Origin: Gammaproteobacteria bacterium
GTDB lineage: Bacteria > Pseudomonadota > Gammaproteobacteria > JALTLT01
Direction: 5' to 3'
NCBI GenBank assembly: GCA_027001815.1
Contig: JALTLT010000295.1
Location: 1 to 13,163, forward strand
Length of the DNA stretch: 13,163 bases
Positions 6,928 through 13,163 of the stretch are shown here, piece after piece. The notes under the pieces were generated by a model. The model saw nothing but the letters and a program-made list of their open reading frames with translations, was not told the origin of the DNA and searched no databases. The translations under genes were made by a program, and so were the position numbers. Each line of letters starts with the position of its first letter. Position 1 is the stretch's first letter.

Positions 6928-7472
6928 CCGTCATGAAAGAGGCACCCCGCTGGCTGGTCATGCTGCTGCTGCCGCTGCTCCTGGTCGGCTGCGAGCGCGA
7001 GATGGGCGACCTCGAGCAGTTCGTCATCGAGGCGCGGACCAAGGCCCAGACACGGGTCGAGCCCCTGCCGGAGGTGAAACCCCACGAGACCTTCCGCTAC
7101 GAGGTCTCCGGCATGCGGGATCCCTTCGAGCCGATCCCCTTCGGCAGGCCCCAGCTCAAGGTGGAAGAAGAGGAGAAAGCACCCAAGAGCGAAGGGCCCC
7201 GCCCCGACTTCGACCGCCCCCGCGAGCCACTGGAGGCCTACCCCCTCGACAGCCTGAGGATGGTGGGCATCCTCGAGCGGGAGGGACGCCGGTGGGCACT
7301 GATCAAGGCCGGTGACGGCACCATCCACCGGGTCACGGTGGGCAACTATCTCGGGCAGAATCACGGCCGGATCGTCGATATCTCCGAGACCCAGGTCTCC
7401 CTCGTCGAACTCGCTCCCACCGGACTGGGGGACTGGGTGGAGCGGCAGGCCTCGTTAGCGTTGACCGAATAA
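6924..7472 (+). CDS. pilP: Type IV pilus lipoprotein PilP
   Basis: An inner-membrane lipoprotein (182 residues) that bridges the PilN/PilO pair to the secretin PilQ. The signal peptide (1-22) ends in a lipobox LVGC with the lipid-bearing cysteine at 23. An unstructured linker contains the family motif MRDPFEP (64-70). The folded beta-sandwich domain (about 100-175) shows PLDSLRMVG (107-115) and VTVGNYLGQNHG (137-148), both diagnostic for PilP. The ATG at 6924 sits in a 4-base overlap with pilO. A second ATG three codons on is possible but would shorten the signal peptide. pilQ starts 19 bases after the stop. Confidence 0.96.
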   Translation: MTVMKEAPRWLVMLLLPLLLVGCEREMGDLEQFVIEARTKAQTRVEPLPEVKPHETFRYEVSGMRDPFEPIPFGRPQLKVEEEEKAPKSEGPRPDFDRPREPLEAYPLDSLRMVGILEREGRRWALIKAGDGTIHRVTVGNYLGQNHGRIVDISETQVSLVELAPTGLGDWVERQASLALTE

Positions 7473-7491
7473 CCCCAAAGGGGATGAGAGC

Positions 7492-9696
7492 ATGAGCGAG
7501 AAGCAGCTACAGTCGAACAGGACAATGGATTGGCACGCCGCTGCGGGCGGGATGGGGTGGCACCGGCGATGGATGGGCTGGTGGCTGATGGCAATGCTGC
7601 TGGCACTGACCGCGTTCGGAGCGAAGGCAGAGGAGGAGTCCAACGCCCTCACCGACGTCAGCTTTTCCGCCCAGCCCGGCGAGCGGCTGCTTATTACCCT
7701 GACGCTCGAGAAGCCGGCGGTGGCACCCACCAGCTTCACCATCGACGATCCGGCGCGCATCGCGCTCGATCTGCCCAACACCACCAACAAGCTCAAGAAG
7801 CGCAACCAGACCATCGGCATCGGCATGGCGCGTGCCATCAACACCGTCGAGGCCGGTGGCCGTACCCGGGTGGTGGTGAGCCTGGGCCGGCTGGTGCCCT
7901 ACGAGACCCGCGTGGAAGGCAATCGCATCCTCCTCTTCCTCGACGGCGGTGCCGCCGAAGGCCATACGGTGGCCGCCAGCACCCCCGAGGCGCGCAGTGA
8001 AGAGACCACCGCGCCTGCTGCCGCCCCTTCCACCACCCCGCGGATCGAATCGGTCGATTTTCGTCGCGGTTCCGCCGGTGAAGGCCGTATCGTGGTCACC
8101 CTGAGCGACTCCAGTCCGGCCATCGACATGCGCCAGGAGAGCGGCAAGATCGTCGTCGACTTCCTCGATACCATCCTTCCCCGCGACCTGGAGCGGCGCC
8201 TCGACGTGACCGATTTCGCCACGCCGGTGCAGACCATCGACACCATGAGCCGTGGCAATACCACACGCATGCTGATCACCCCCGCGGGTGAATACGATCA
8301 CCTCGCCTACCAGGCCGACAACGTCGTCACCATCGAGGTGAAACCGCTCAGCAAGGGGGAGAAGGAGGAACTCAAGCGTCGCAAGTTCACCTACACCGGT
8401 GAACGCCTCACCCTCAACTTCCAGAACATCGAGGTGCGGGCCGTTCTCCAGTTGCTGGCCGACTTCACGAACCTCAACATGGTGGTCAGCGACAGCGTCA
8501 CCGGATCCCTCACCCTGCGGTTGAAGAACGTGCCGTGGGATCAGGCCCTCGACATCATTCTGAAGACCCGCGGCCTCGACAAGCGCCAGAACGGCAACGT
8601 CATGCTGGTGGCGCCGGCCGAGGAGATCGCGGCCCGCGAGAAGATGGAACTCGAGTCCCGCAAGCAGGTGGCCGATCTCTCGCCGCTGCGCACCGAGTGG
8701 TTCCAGATCAACTACGCCAAGGCGGCCGATCTGGCGGCCCTGCTCAAGGGCGAGAAGAACTCCCTGCTCTCCAAGCGGGGTTCCATCACCATCGACGAGC
8801 GCACCAACACCCTGCTGATCCAGGATACCTCCGAGAAGCTAGAAGAGATCCGTGGTCTCGTCGGCCGGCTCGACATCCCGGTACGGCAGGTCCTGATCGA
8901 ATCGCGCATCGTCATCGCCTCCAACGACTTCAGCAAGGATCTCGGCGTGCGCTTCGGAATCACCGGTGTGGCCGACAATGGCGGCGACGGCATCTTCAGC
9001 GCCACCGGCTCCGCCGCCGCCAACGACGGCATGGTCAACGAGGCGGTGGACAACATCAACAACACCGGCGATCCGCTGCCGGTCGGACTGCCCGCGCTCG
9101 ACGATCGCCTGATGGTCGACCTGCCGGCCGCGGCGGGGGCGCCGCAGGTGGCGCTCGCCATCCTTGGCTCCAACTACCTGGTGGACCTGGAACTCTCTGC
9201 CATGCAGGCCGAGGGCCGGGGCGAGATCATCTCCAACCCGCGCCTCATCACCTCCAACCAGAAAGAAGCGGTGATCAAGCAGGGCTTCGAGATCCCCTAC
9301 CAGTCCACCAGCGCCAACACCGGTACCCGGGTGCAGTTCAAGGAGGCGGTGCTGAGCCTCTCGGTGACCCCCCAGATCACCCCCGACGACCGGGTGATCA
9401 TGGACCTCACCATCAGCAAGGACACGCCGGACTTCACCCGTCAGGTGAACGGCCAGCCGCCCATCAGCACCCGCACCATTACCACCCAGGTACTTGTCAA
9501 CAACGGCGAGACCATCGTCCTTGGTGGCATCTACGAGCAGACCACCGCAGACCAGACCGACAAGGTTCCGTTCTTCGGTGACCTCCCCGTGGTGGGCCAC
9601 CTCTTCAAGGCCAACCACAAGACCGACACCAAGTCGGAACTGTTGCTGTTCGTCACCCCCAAGATCATCAAGGAGAGCCTGCGGGTCACGCCGTGA
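7492..9696 (+). CDS. pilQ: Type IV pilus secretin PilQ
   Basis: The outer-membrane channel through which the pilus fibre passes (734 residues, normal size). Domain order is: a signal peptide with a long polar head and a hydrophobic core at about 29-43, cleaved near AKA (44-46); two AMIN peptidoglycan-binding domains (about 52-152 and 184-284) split by a Ser/Ala/Thr/Pro-rich linker (158-182); the N0/STN domain (about 299-375); an N1 secretin domain (about 401-463); and the secretin core (about 465-725). The core contains the hallmarks GRGEIISNPRLIT (575-587) and VPFFGDLPVVGHLF (692-705). A strong AAAGGGG site (7477-7483) sets the start. It follows pilP closely, and the next gene begins 47 bases after its stop with no terminator between. 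Confidence 0.98.
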   Translation: MSEKQLQSNRTMDWHAAAGGMGWHRRWMGWWLMAMLLALTAFGAKAEEESNALTDVSFSAQPGERLLITLTLEKPAVAPTSFTIDDPARIALDLPNTTNKLKKRNQTIGIGMARAINTVEAGGRTRVVVSLGRLVPYETRVEGNRILLFLDGGAAEGHTVAASTPEARSEETTAPAAAPSTTPRIESVDFRRGSAGEGRIVVTLSDSSPAIDMRQESGKIVVDFLDTILPRDLERRLDVTDFATPVQTIDTMSRGNTTRMLITPAGEYDHLAYQADNVVTIEVKPLSKGEKEELKRRKFTYTGERLTLNFQNIEVRAVLQLLADFTNLNMVVSDSVTGSLTLRLKNVPWDQALDIILKTRGLDKRQNGNVMLVAPAEEIAAREKMELESRKQVADLSPLRTEWFQINYAKAADLAALLKGEKNSLLSKRGSITIDERTNTLLIQDTSEKLEEIRGLVGRLDIPVRQVLIESRIVIASNDFSKDLGVRFGITGVADNGGDGIFSATGSAAANDGMVNEAVDNINNTGDPLPVGLPALDDRLMVDLPAAAGAPQVALAILGSNYLVDLELSAMQAEGRGEIISNPRLITSNQKEAVIKQGFEIPYQSTSANTGTRVQFKEAVLSLSVTPQITPDDRVIMDLTISKDTPDFTRQVNGQPPISTRTITTQVLVNNGETIVLGGIYEQTTADQTDKVPFFGDLPVVGHLFKANHKTDTKSELLLFVTPKIIKESLRVTP

Positions 9697-9743
9697 GACG
9701 TGGCATCCCGCTCCCCGGACGGAACAACTGAGGAGATCCAGAC

Positions 9744-11582
9744 ATGCGGTTTTCTGCAAGATACCTGATCATCGGGCTTGCCACGCTGCTCGTGGCCGCC
9801 TGCGGTGGAGACGGCTTCACCACCGACGGAGGCACCGGGGGGGTCGGCGACACCAGTGCGGCATCGATCCAGCTCATCGTCAGCACACCGCAGCTCCCCT
9901 CCGATGCGGTCAGTGAGGAACAGGGTGTCACCGTCAGTGCCATCGTGCGGGATGCCAACAACAATCTCCTGCCGGACATCACCGTCGCCTTCAGCGTCGA
10001 CTCCGGCGCCATCGCCCCCGTGAACGACGGCACCACCGACGCCTCCGGCACCGCCACCGCAATCCTCACCACCGCCGGCGACCCGCAGAACCGCACCATC
10101 ACCGTCACCGCCTGGTCCGGCAACGCCAGTGCGGTGGCGGAGGTCCAGGTGACCGGGACCCAGCTCACCATCTCCGGCCCCGATGCCCTGGCGCTGGACG
10201 ACTCCGCCGAGTACAGCATCAACCTGACCGACGCGGGGGGCAACGGTATCGCGGGCGAGACCATCCAGATCACCTCCGCCCAGGGCAACGTCCTCTCCGT
10301 CGATACCGCCACCACCGACAGCAACGGTCAGGTTCTGGTCACCCTCACCGGCGCCGTGAGCGGCGAAGACACCCTGACCGCAACGGGCCTCGGTCTCGCC
10401 GCCCAGCAGGTCGTCTCCATCTCCGACGACACCTTCGAATTCATCGCGCCCGCCGTCGCCGACGAGATCGATCTCGGCGACGTCGCCGACGTCCAGGTGC
10501 AGTGGCTCAAGAACGGCGTGCCCCAGGTGGGCCAGACCATCAGCTTCTCCGCCACCCGCGGGACGCTCTCCACCTCCAGCGCCACCACCGACGCCAGCGG
10601 CGTGGCGTCCATCACCATCTCCGCCACCAACGCCGGACCCTCGGTGATCACCGCCCAGAACGACGAAGGCACCACCACCAGCCGCGAGGTGGAATTCATT
10701 GCCACCACCCCCGATCTGATCTCCGTGGAGGCCGATCCCTTCACCATCGCACCGGGCGAGACCTCCACCATCACCGCGGTGGTCTACGATCCCAACGGCA
10801 ACCTGGTGAAGAATCAGGACGTCACCTTCCAGCTCGACGACGTGACGGGCGGGGAGATCTCCGTCGTCCGGGATCGTACCGACTCCCAGGGCCGGGCCCG
10901 CACCGTCTACACCGCCAGCAGCACCTCGAGTGCGGTCAACGGCGTGACCATCACCGCAACGGTGGACGGAACCTCCATCTCGAGCAGTGTCCAGCTCACC
11001 GTCGCCGAGCGAGAGGCCTTCGTCTCCATCTATGCAGGCGCGCCCCTCGAAGTGCCCGACACCACCCGTTACCAGAAGCTCGTCACCGTTACCGTCACCG
11101 ACATCAACTCCGCCGCCATTCCGGGTGTGGAGGTGCGGCTCAAGCTGGTGGCCGGAAACTACTTCAAGGGTCAGTACGTCGCGGTATACGACGAGAACGA
11201 CAATTTCGTGACCTGGGCGGTCGTCTACAACGCCACCTGTTCCAACGAGGATGTCAATCTGAACGGCGTGCTCGATCCCGGCGAGGACGTCAACGGGAAT
11301 GGAACCCTGGAGCCGGGCGCCCCCGCCAGCCTCTCCGACGGCGTCGTGACCACCGACTCTGAAGGCACCGCCTCCTTCTACATCACCTGGGGCAAGAACT
11401 ACGCCTACTGGGCCGAGCTGGAACTGGTCGCCGAGGCCAATGTCGCCGGCACCGAATCGAGTTCGCGAGAGCCCATCGAACTGCTCGCCACCGTCGATGA
11501 CATGGAGACCGAAGGGGTTCCGCCCTCGGGGCACATCGAGGGCAAGTACGGAACCGCCAGTAGCTGCGCCAACCCCGACTGA
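9744..11582 (+). CDS. Predicted lipoprotein with tandem bacterial Ig-like domains and an EF-hand-like loop
   Basis: I do not recognise a named gene. The 612-residue product begins with a signal peptide ending in LVAAC; Cys20 is the predicted lipid anchor, followed by a Gly/Thr-rich linker (21-38). Four Ig-like domains resembling the Big_1 (invasin/intimin) type follow at about 41-137, 140-228, 233-321 and 324-420. Each has the TTDxxGxA-like turn before its last strands (for example 97-104, 190-197 and 281-288). A fifth, longer domain (about 424-585) carries a canonical calcium-loop pattern DxNxNGxxDxGE at 503-514, with a partial second loop at 515-523. Cys499 and Cys608 could pair. GAGGAG (9730-9735) sets the start. 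Its place directly after pilQ, before a terminator, suggests co-transcription with the pilus operon and a surface, adhesin-like or pilus-linked role; that role is inference. Confidence 0.85.
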   Translation: MRFSARYLIIGLATLLVAACGGDGFTTDGGTGGVGDTSAASIQLIVSTPQLPSDAVSEEQGVTVSAIVRDANNNLLPDITVAFSVDSGAIAPVNDGTTDASGTATAILTTAGDPQNRTITVTAWSGNASAVAEVQVTGTQLTISGPDALALDDSAEYSINLTDAGGNGIAGETIQITSAQGNVLSVDTATTDSNGQVLVTLTGAVSGEDTLTATGLGLAAQQVVSISDDTFEFIAPAVADEIDLGDVADVQVQWLKNGVPQVGQTISFSATRGTLSTSSATTDASGVASITISATNAGPSVITAQNDEGTTTSREVEFIATTPDLISVEADPFTIAPGETSTITAVVYDPNGNLVKNQDVTFQLDDVTGGEISVVRDRTDSQGRARTVYTASSTSSAVNGVTITATVDGTSISSSVQLTVAEREAFVSIYAGAPLEVPDTTRYQKLVTVTVTDINSAAIPGVEVRLKLVAGNYFKGQYVAVYDENDNFVTWAVVYNATCSNEDVNLNGVLDPGEDVNGNGTLEPGAPASLSDGVVTTDSEGTASFYITWGKNYAYWAELELVAEANVAGTESSSREPIELLATVDDMETEGVPPSGHIEGKYGTASSCANPD

Positions 11583-11603
11583 ATCCCGGCGCACTCGTCA
11601 CCC

Positions 11604-11638
11604 CGAGGCCCCGCTCCCGCCCCGGAAGCGGGGCCTCG
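11604..11638 (+). terminator. Hairpin terminator after the Ig-like lipoprotein gene
   Basis: Perfect 12-bp arms CGAGGCCCCGCT (11604-11615) and AGCGGGGCCTCG (11627-11638) enclose an 11-base loop, 21 bases past the stop codon. Only a weak pyrimidine tract follows (CCTCATTCC), but the stem is very stable. It probably ends the pilM-to-lipoprotein transcript, leaving aroK outside the unit. Confidence 0.7.
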
Positions 11639-11651
11639 CCTCATTCCAACC

Positions 11652-11995
11652 CGTAGGCCGGATAAGCCGCCCCGCGGCGCAACCGGCAAATGCCGCCAAA
11701 GGCGGCACCAACGTGGCACCACCCCCCATCTCCCTCGTCACGCCGCTCCCGCGGCGTGACGCACCACCCGGGGCGCTCCTGCGCCCCAAGGGCCTGGTCG
11801 TGGCGCCACACCCCACGCGACGCGGGAGCATCGCCTGCCACAGGGGTGACGCCGGGGGGGCCGGCGTCACCAGGAGAATCTGCCCGATGCGCTTTGTTCC
11901 CGCTGCGCGGGAATTGCCCGATGCGCTGCGCTTATCGGGCCTACGGGTACCCGTGGGGTTGGGAGGAAAATCCAGCCGTTACACCCCCCGTCTCC
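11652..11995 (+). repeat. Hairpin-rich composite repeat, copy 3 (blocks A-B-C-D, 344 bp)
   Basis: The most complete copy. Block A: a REP-like palindrome after GTAG (11653-11687), with one arm mismatch (AACCGGC), and the TGCCGCC/GGCGGCA hairpin. Block B: GTCACGCCGC/GCGGCGTGAC (11737-11760), a GGGGCGC/GCGCCCC hairpin, a GCGACGC/GCATCGC hairpin, and GTGACGCCGG/CCGGCGTCAC (11846-11870). Block C: TTCCCGC/GCGGGAA (11897-11913) and an opposite-facing REP palindrome (11916-11944) ending in CTAC. Block D: a purine-rich stretch and a pyrimidine-rich end, GTCTCC. The next copy begins at once. Confidence 0.9.
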
Positions 11996-12328
11996 CGTAG
12001 GCCGGATAAGCCGCCCCGCGGCGCATCCGGCAAATGCCGCCAAAGGCGGCACCAACGGGGCACCACCACCCCCCATCTCCCTCGTCACGCCGCTCCCGCG
12101 TGACGCACCACCCGGGGCGCTCCCGCGCCCCAGGAGGCCCGGCCGTGGAGGGTGTCACACCTGGCGCGACGCGGGAGCATCGCCTGCCACAGGGGTGACG
12201 CCGGGGAACCGGCGTCACCAGGAAACCCCTTTTCCCGCTCCGCGGGAATTGCCCGATGCGCTGCGCTTATCGGGCCTACAGGTGTCGGAGGGGGGAAGGG
12301 AAATCCGGCCGCCACATCCACCGTCTCC
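11996..12328 (+). repeat. Hairpin-rich composite repeat, copy 4 (blocks A-B-C-D, diverged)
   Basis: Joins copy 3 end to end. REP-like palindromes lie at 11997-12031 (GTAG side) and 12251-12279 (CTAC side). The first B hairpin is shortened by a small deletion but still pairs, GTCACGC with GCGTGAC (12084-12104). About 20 bases before the TTCCCGC/GCGGGAA hairpin (12232-12248) are missing relative to copy 3, and block D has drifted. It ends about 57 bases before the aroK start codon. Confidence 0.88.
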
Positions 12329-12373
12329 GGCGGATGCCACCACGGCCCCCTCGTACCCCCGCCCCATTCGCGC

Positions 12374-12379
12374 GATAAT
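12374..12379 (+). promoter_or_regulatory. Candidate -10 box immediately before aroK
   Basis: GATAAT, five of six matches to the sigma-70 -10 consensus, ends six bases before the aroK ATG. If used, transcription would begin at or within a base or two of the start codon. No good -35 is visible 16-18 bases upstream. The call rests on one hexamer. Confidence 0.35.
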
Positions 12380-12385
12380 GGCGCC

Positions 12386-12964
12386 ATGACAGAGAAACCG
12401 AACCAGCAGCCCCCGCCGCCTCCCCGCAACATCTTCCTCGTCGGCCCCATGGGTGCCGGCAAGTCGACCATCGGCCGCCGTCTCGCCCAGGCGCTCGGCC
12501 TTCCCTTCCTCGACAGCGACCGCGAGATCGAGGAGCGCACCGGTGCCGACATACCCCTCATTTTCGACCTGGAGGGCGAGGAGGGTTTTCGCAAGCGCGA
12601 AAAGGCGGTCATCGACGAGCTTACCAGCCGCGAAGGTGTCGTCCTCGCCACCGGCGGCGGGGCCATCCTCGACCCCGACAACCGCAAGGCGTTGCACGAA
12701 CGGGGGAAAGTGATCTACCTCCACGCCACCGTCGACCAGCAGCTTGCCCGCACCTCCCGGGACAGCAACCGTCCCCTCCTTCAGACCGAGGATCCGGAGG
12801 CGAAACTGCGCGAACTGTTTGCCGTCCGCGACCCCCTCTATCGCGAGGCGGCGCACATGGTCATCCACACCAACGGCCGTACCGTCCCCTCCGTGGTCAA
12901 CGAGATCCGCCGCCGCCTGCAGGGCAAGGGGCGCCGCAAGCGCCGACGGCGCCGAAAGCGCTGA
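12386..12964 (+). CDS. aroK: Shikimate kinase
   Basis: A cytoplasmic enzyme that phosphorylates shikimate with ATP, the fifth step towards chorismate and aromatic amino acids. At 192 residues it is somewhat longer than the usual 170-175 because of both ends. The Walker A motif is GPMGAGKST (20-28). The shikimate-binding DSD (43-45), GFRKRE (67-72, with Arg69), GGG (90-92) and the lid segment RDSNRPLL (125-132) follow. The N terminus has a six-proline run (9-13 region) and the C terminus a run of arginines and lysines (KGRRKRRRRRKR, 181-192). The ATG at 12386 is chosen because the kinase fold starts soon after; longer in-frame readings fall in the repeat. No Shine-Dalgarno sequence is visible. 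The usual partners pilQ (upstream) and aroB (downstream) are replaced by repeats within this window. Confidence 0.96.
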   Translation: MTEKPNQQPPPPPRNIFLVGPMGAGKSTIGRRLAQALGLPFLDSDREIEERTGADIPLIFDLEGEEGFRKREKAVIDELTSREGVVLATGGGAILDPDNRKALHERGKVIYLHATVDQQLARTSRDSNRPLLQTEDPEAKLRELFAVRDPLYREAAHMVIHTNGRTVPSVVNEIRRRLQGKGRRKRRRRRKR

Positions 12965-12984
12965 AGCCGCTGCAACCCGTTCCC

Positions 12985-13163
12985 CGTAGGCCGGATAAGC
13001 CGCCCCGCGGCGCATCCGGCAAATGCCGCCGCAGGCGGCACGAACGAGGCGCCACCACCCCCCATCTCCCTCGTCACGCCGCTCCCGCGGCGTGACGCAC
13101 CACCCGGGGCGCTCCTGCGCCCCAAGGGCCTGGTCGTGGCGCCACACCCCACGCGACGCGGGA
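12985..13163 (+). repeat. Hairpin-rich composite repeat, copy 5 (blocks A and partial B; right edge open)
   Basis: Begins 20 bases after the aroK stop codon. The REP-like palindrome at 12986-13020 keeps both arms intact (GCCGGAT, ATCCGGC). The TGCCGCC/GGCGGCA hairpin and the GTCACGCCGC/GCGGCGTGAC hairpin (13073-13096) follow. The sequence is closest to copy 3 and is cut by the window end inside block B. aroK is therefore flanked on both sides by direct copies of the same repeat. Confidence 0.88.

Noticed and set aside
9531..11594. A 687-codon open frame on the minus strand opposite the Ig-like lipoprotein gene
   Set aside because: It is antisense to a gene with a clear signal peptide, domains and ribosome site; its product is glycine-rich with no recognisable fold. 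High GC at third positions explains the absence of stops.
12152..12385. A 78-codon N-terminal extension of AroK
   Set aside because: It would be encoded by the hairpin repeat; shikimate kinases begin a few residues before the Walker A strand.

Overview
The window looks like chromosomal DNA of a GC-rich gammaproteobacterium. The evidence is gene order: a class A penicillin-binding protein gene (mrcA/ponA) lies divergent from the type IV pilus operon pilMNOPQ, with the shikimate kinase gene aroK downstream, the conserved arrangement of this class. A Chromatiales/Ectothiorhodospiraceae-like host is a plausible guess but is not proven by this sequence.

Layout. Positions 1-580 hold two tandem copies (period 261 bp) of a hairpin-rich repeat, followed by a REP-like block. 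A truncated copy of a small repeat element (596-717) and a hairpin (720-750) lead to the 3' end of mrcA, which runs on the minus strand from 3263 to 756. An unusually long divergent gap (3264-4656) follows. It holds the probable mrcA promoter, a 415-bp segment bounded by 23-bp inverted repeats (4111-4525), a nested 160-bp element with 14-bp terminal inverted repeats (4189-4348), and a near-consensus sigma-70 promoter (4576-4604) for the pilus operon. pilM, pilN, pilO, pilP and pilQ (4657-9696) are tightly packed with overlapping or nearly touching ends. A gene for a multi-domain Ig-like lipoprotein (9744-11582) sits directly after pilQ and ends at a strong hairpin terminator (11604-11638). Two full copies of the large hairpin-rich repeat (11652-12328) separate it from aroK (12386-12964), and a third copy begins after aroK and runs off the window.

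How the genes work together. PilM (cytoplasmic, actin-like), PilN and PilO (inner membrane), PilP (lipoprotein) and PilQ (outer-membrane secretin) form the envelope-spanning alignment complex of the type IV pilus. The Ig-like lipoprotein has no known place in that complex, but its position in the same apparent transcription unit suggests a surface or pilus-linked role. PBP1A makes peptidoglycan. AroK makes shikimate 3-phosphate; it is usually tied to pilQ, but here a terminator and repeats cut it off and it shows no Shine-Dalgarno sequence.

The most unusual content is not protein-coding. A composite repeat of about 340 bp contains up to eight hairpins per copy. Two of them match the classic enterobacterial REP palindrome, including its GTAG/CTAC flank, in opposite orientations. 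Five full or partial copies lie in this window, all in the same orientation. Separate inverted-repeat elements lie on both sides of mrcA and upstream of the pil promoter.
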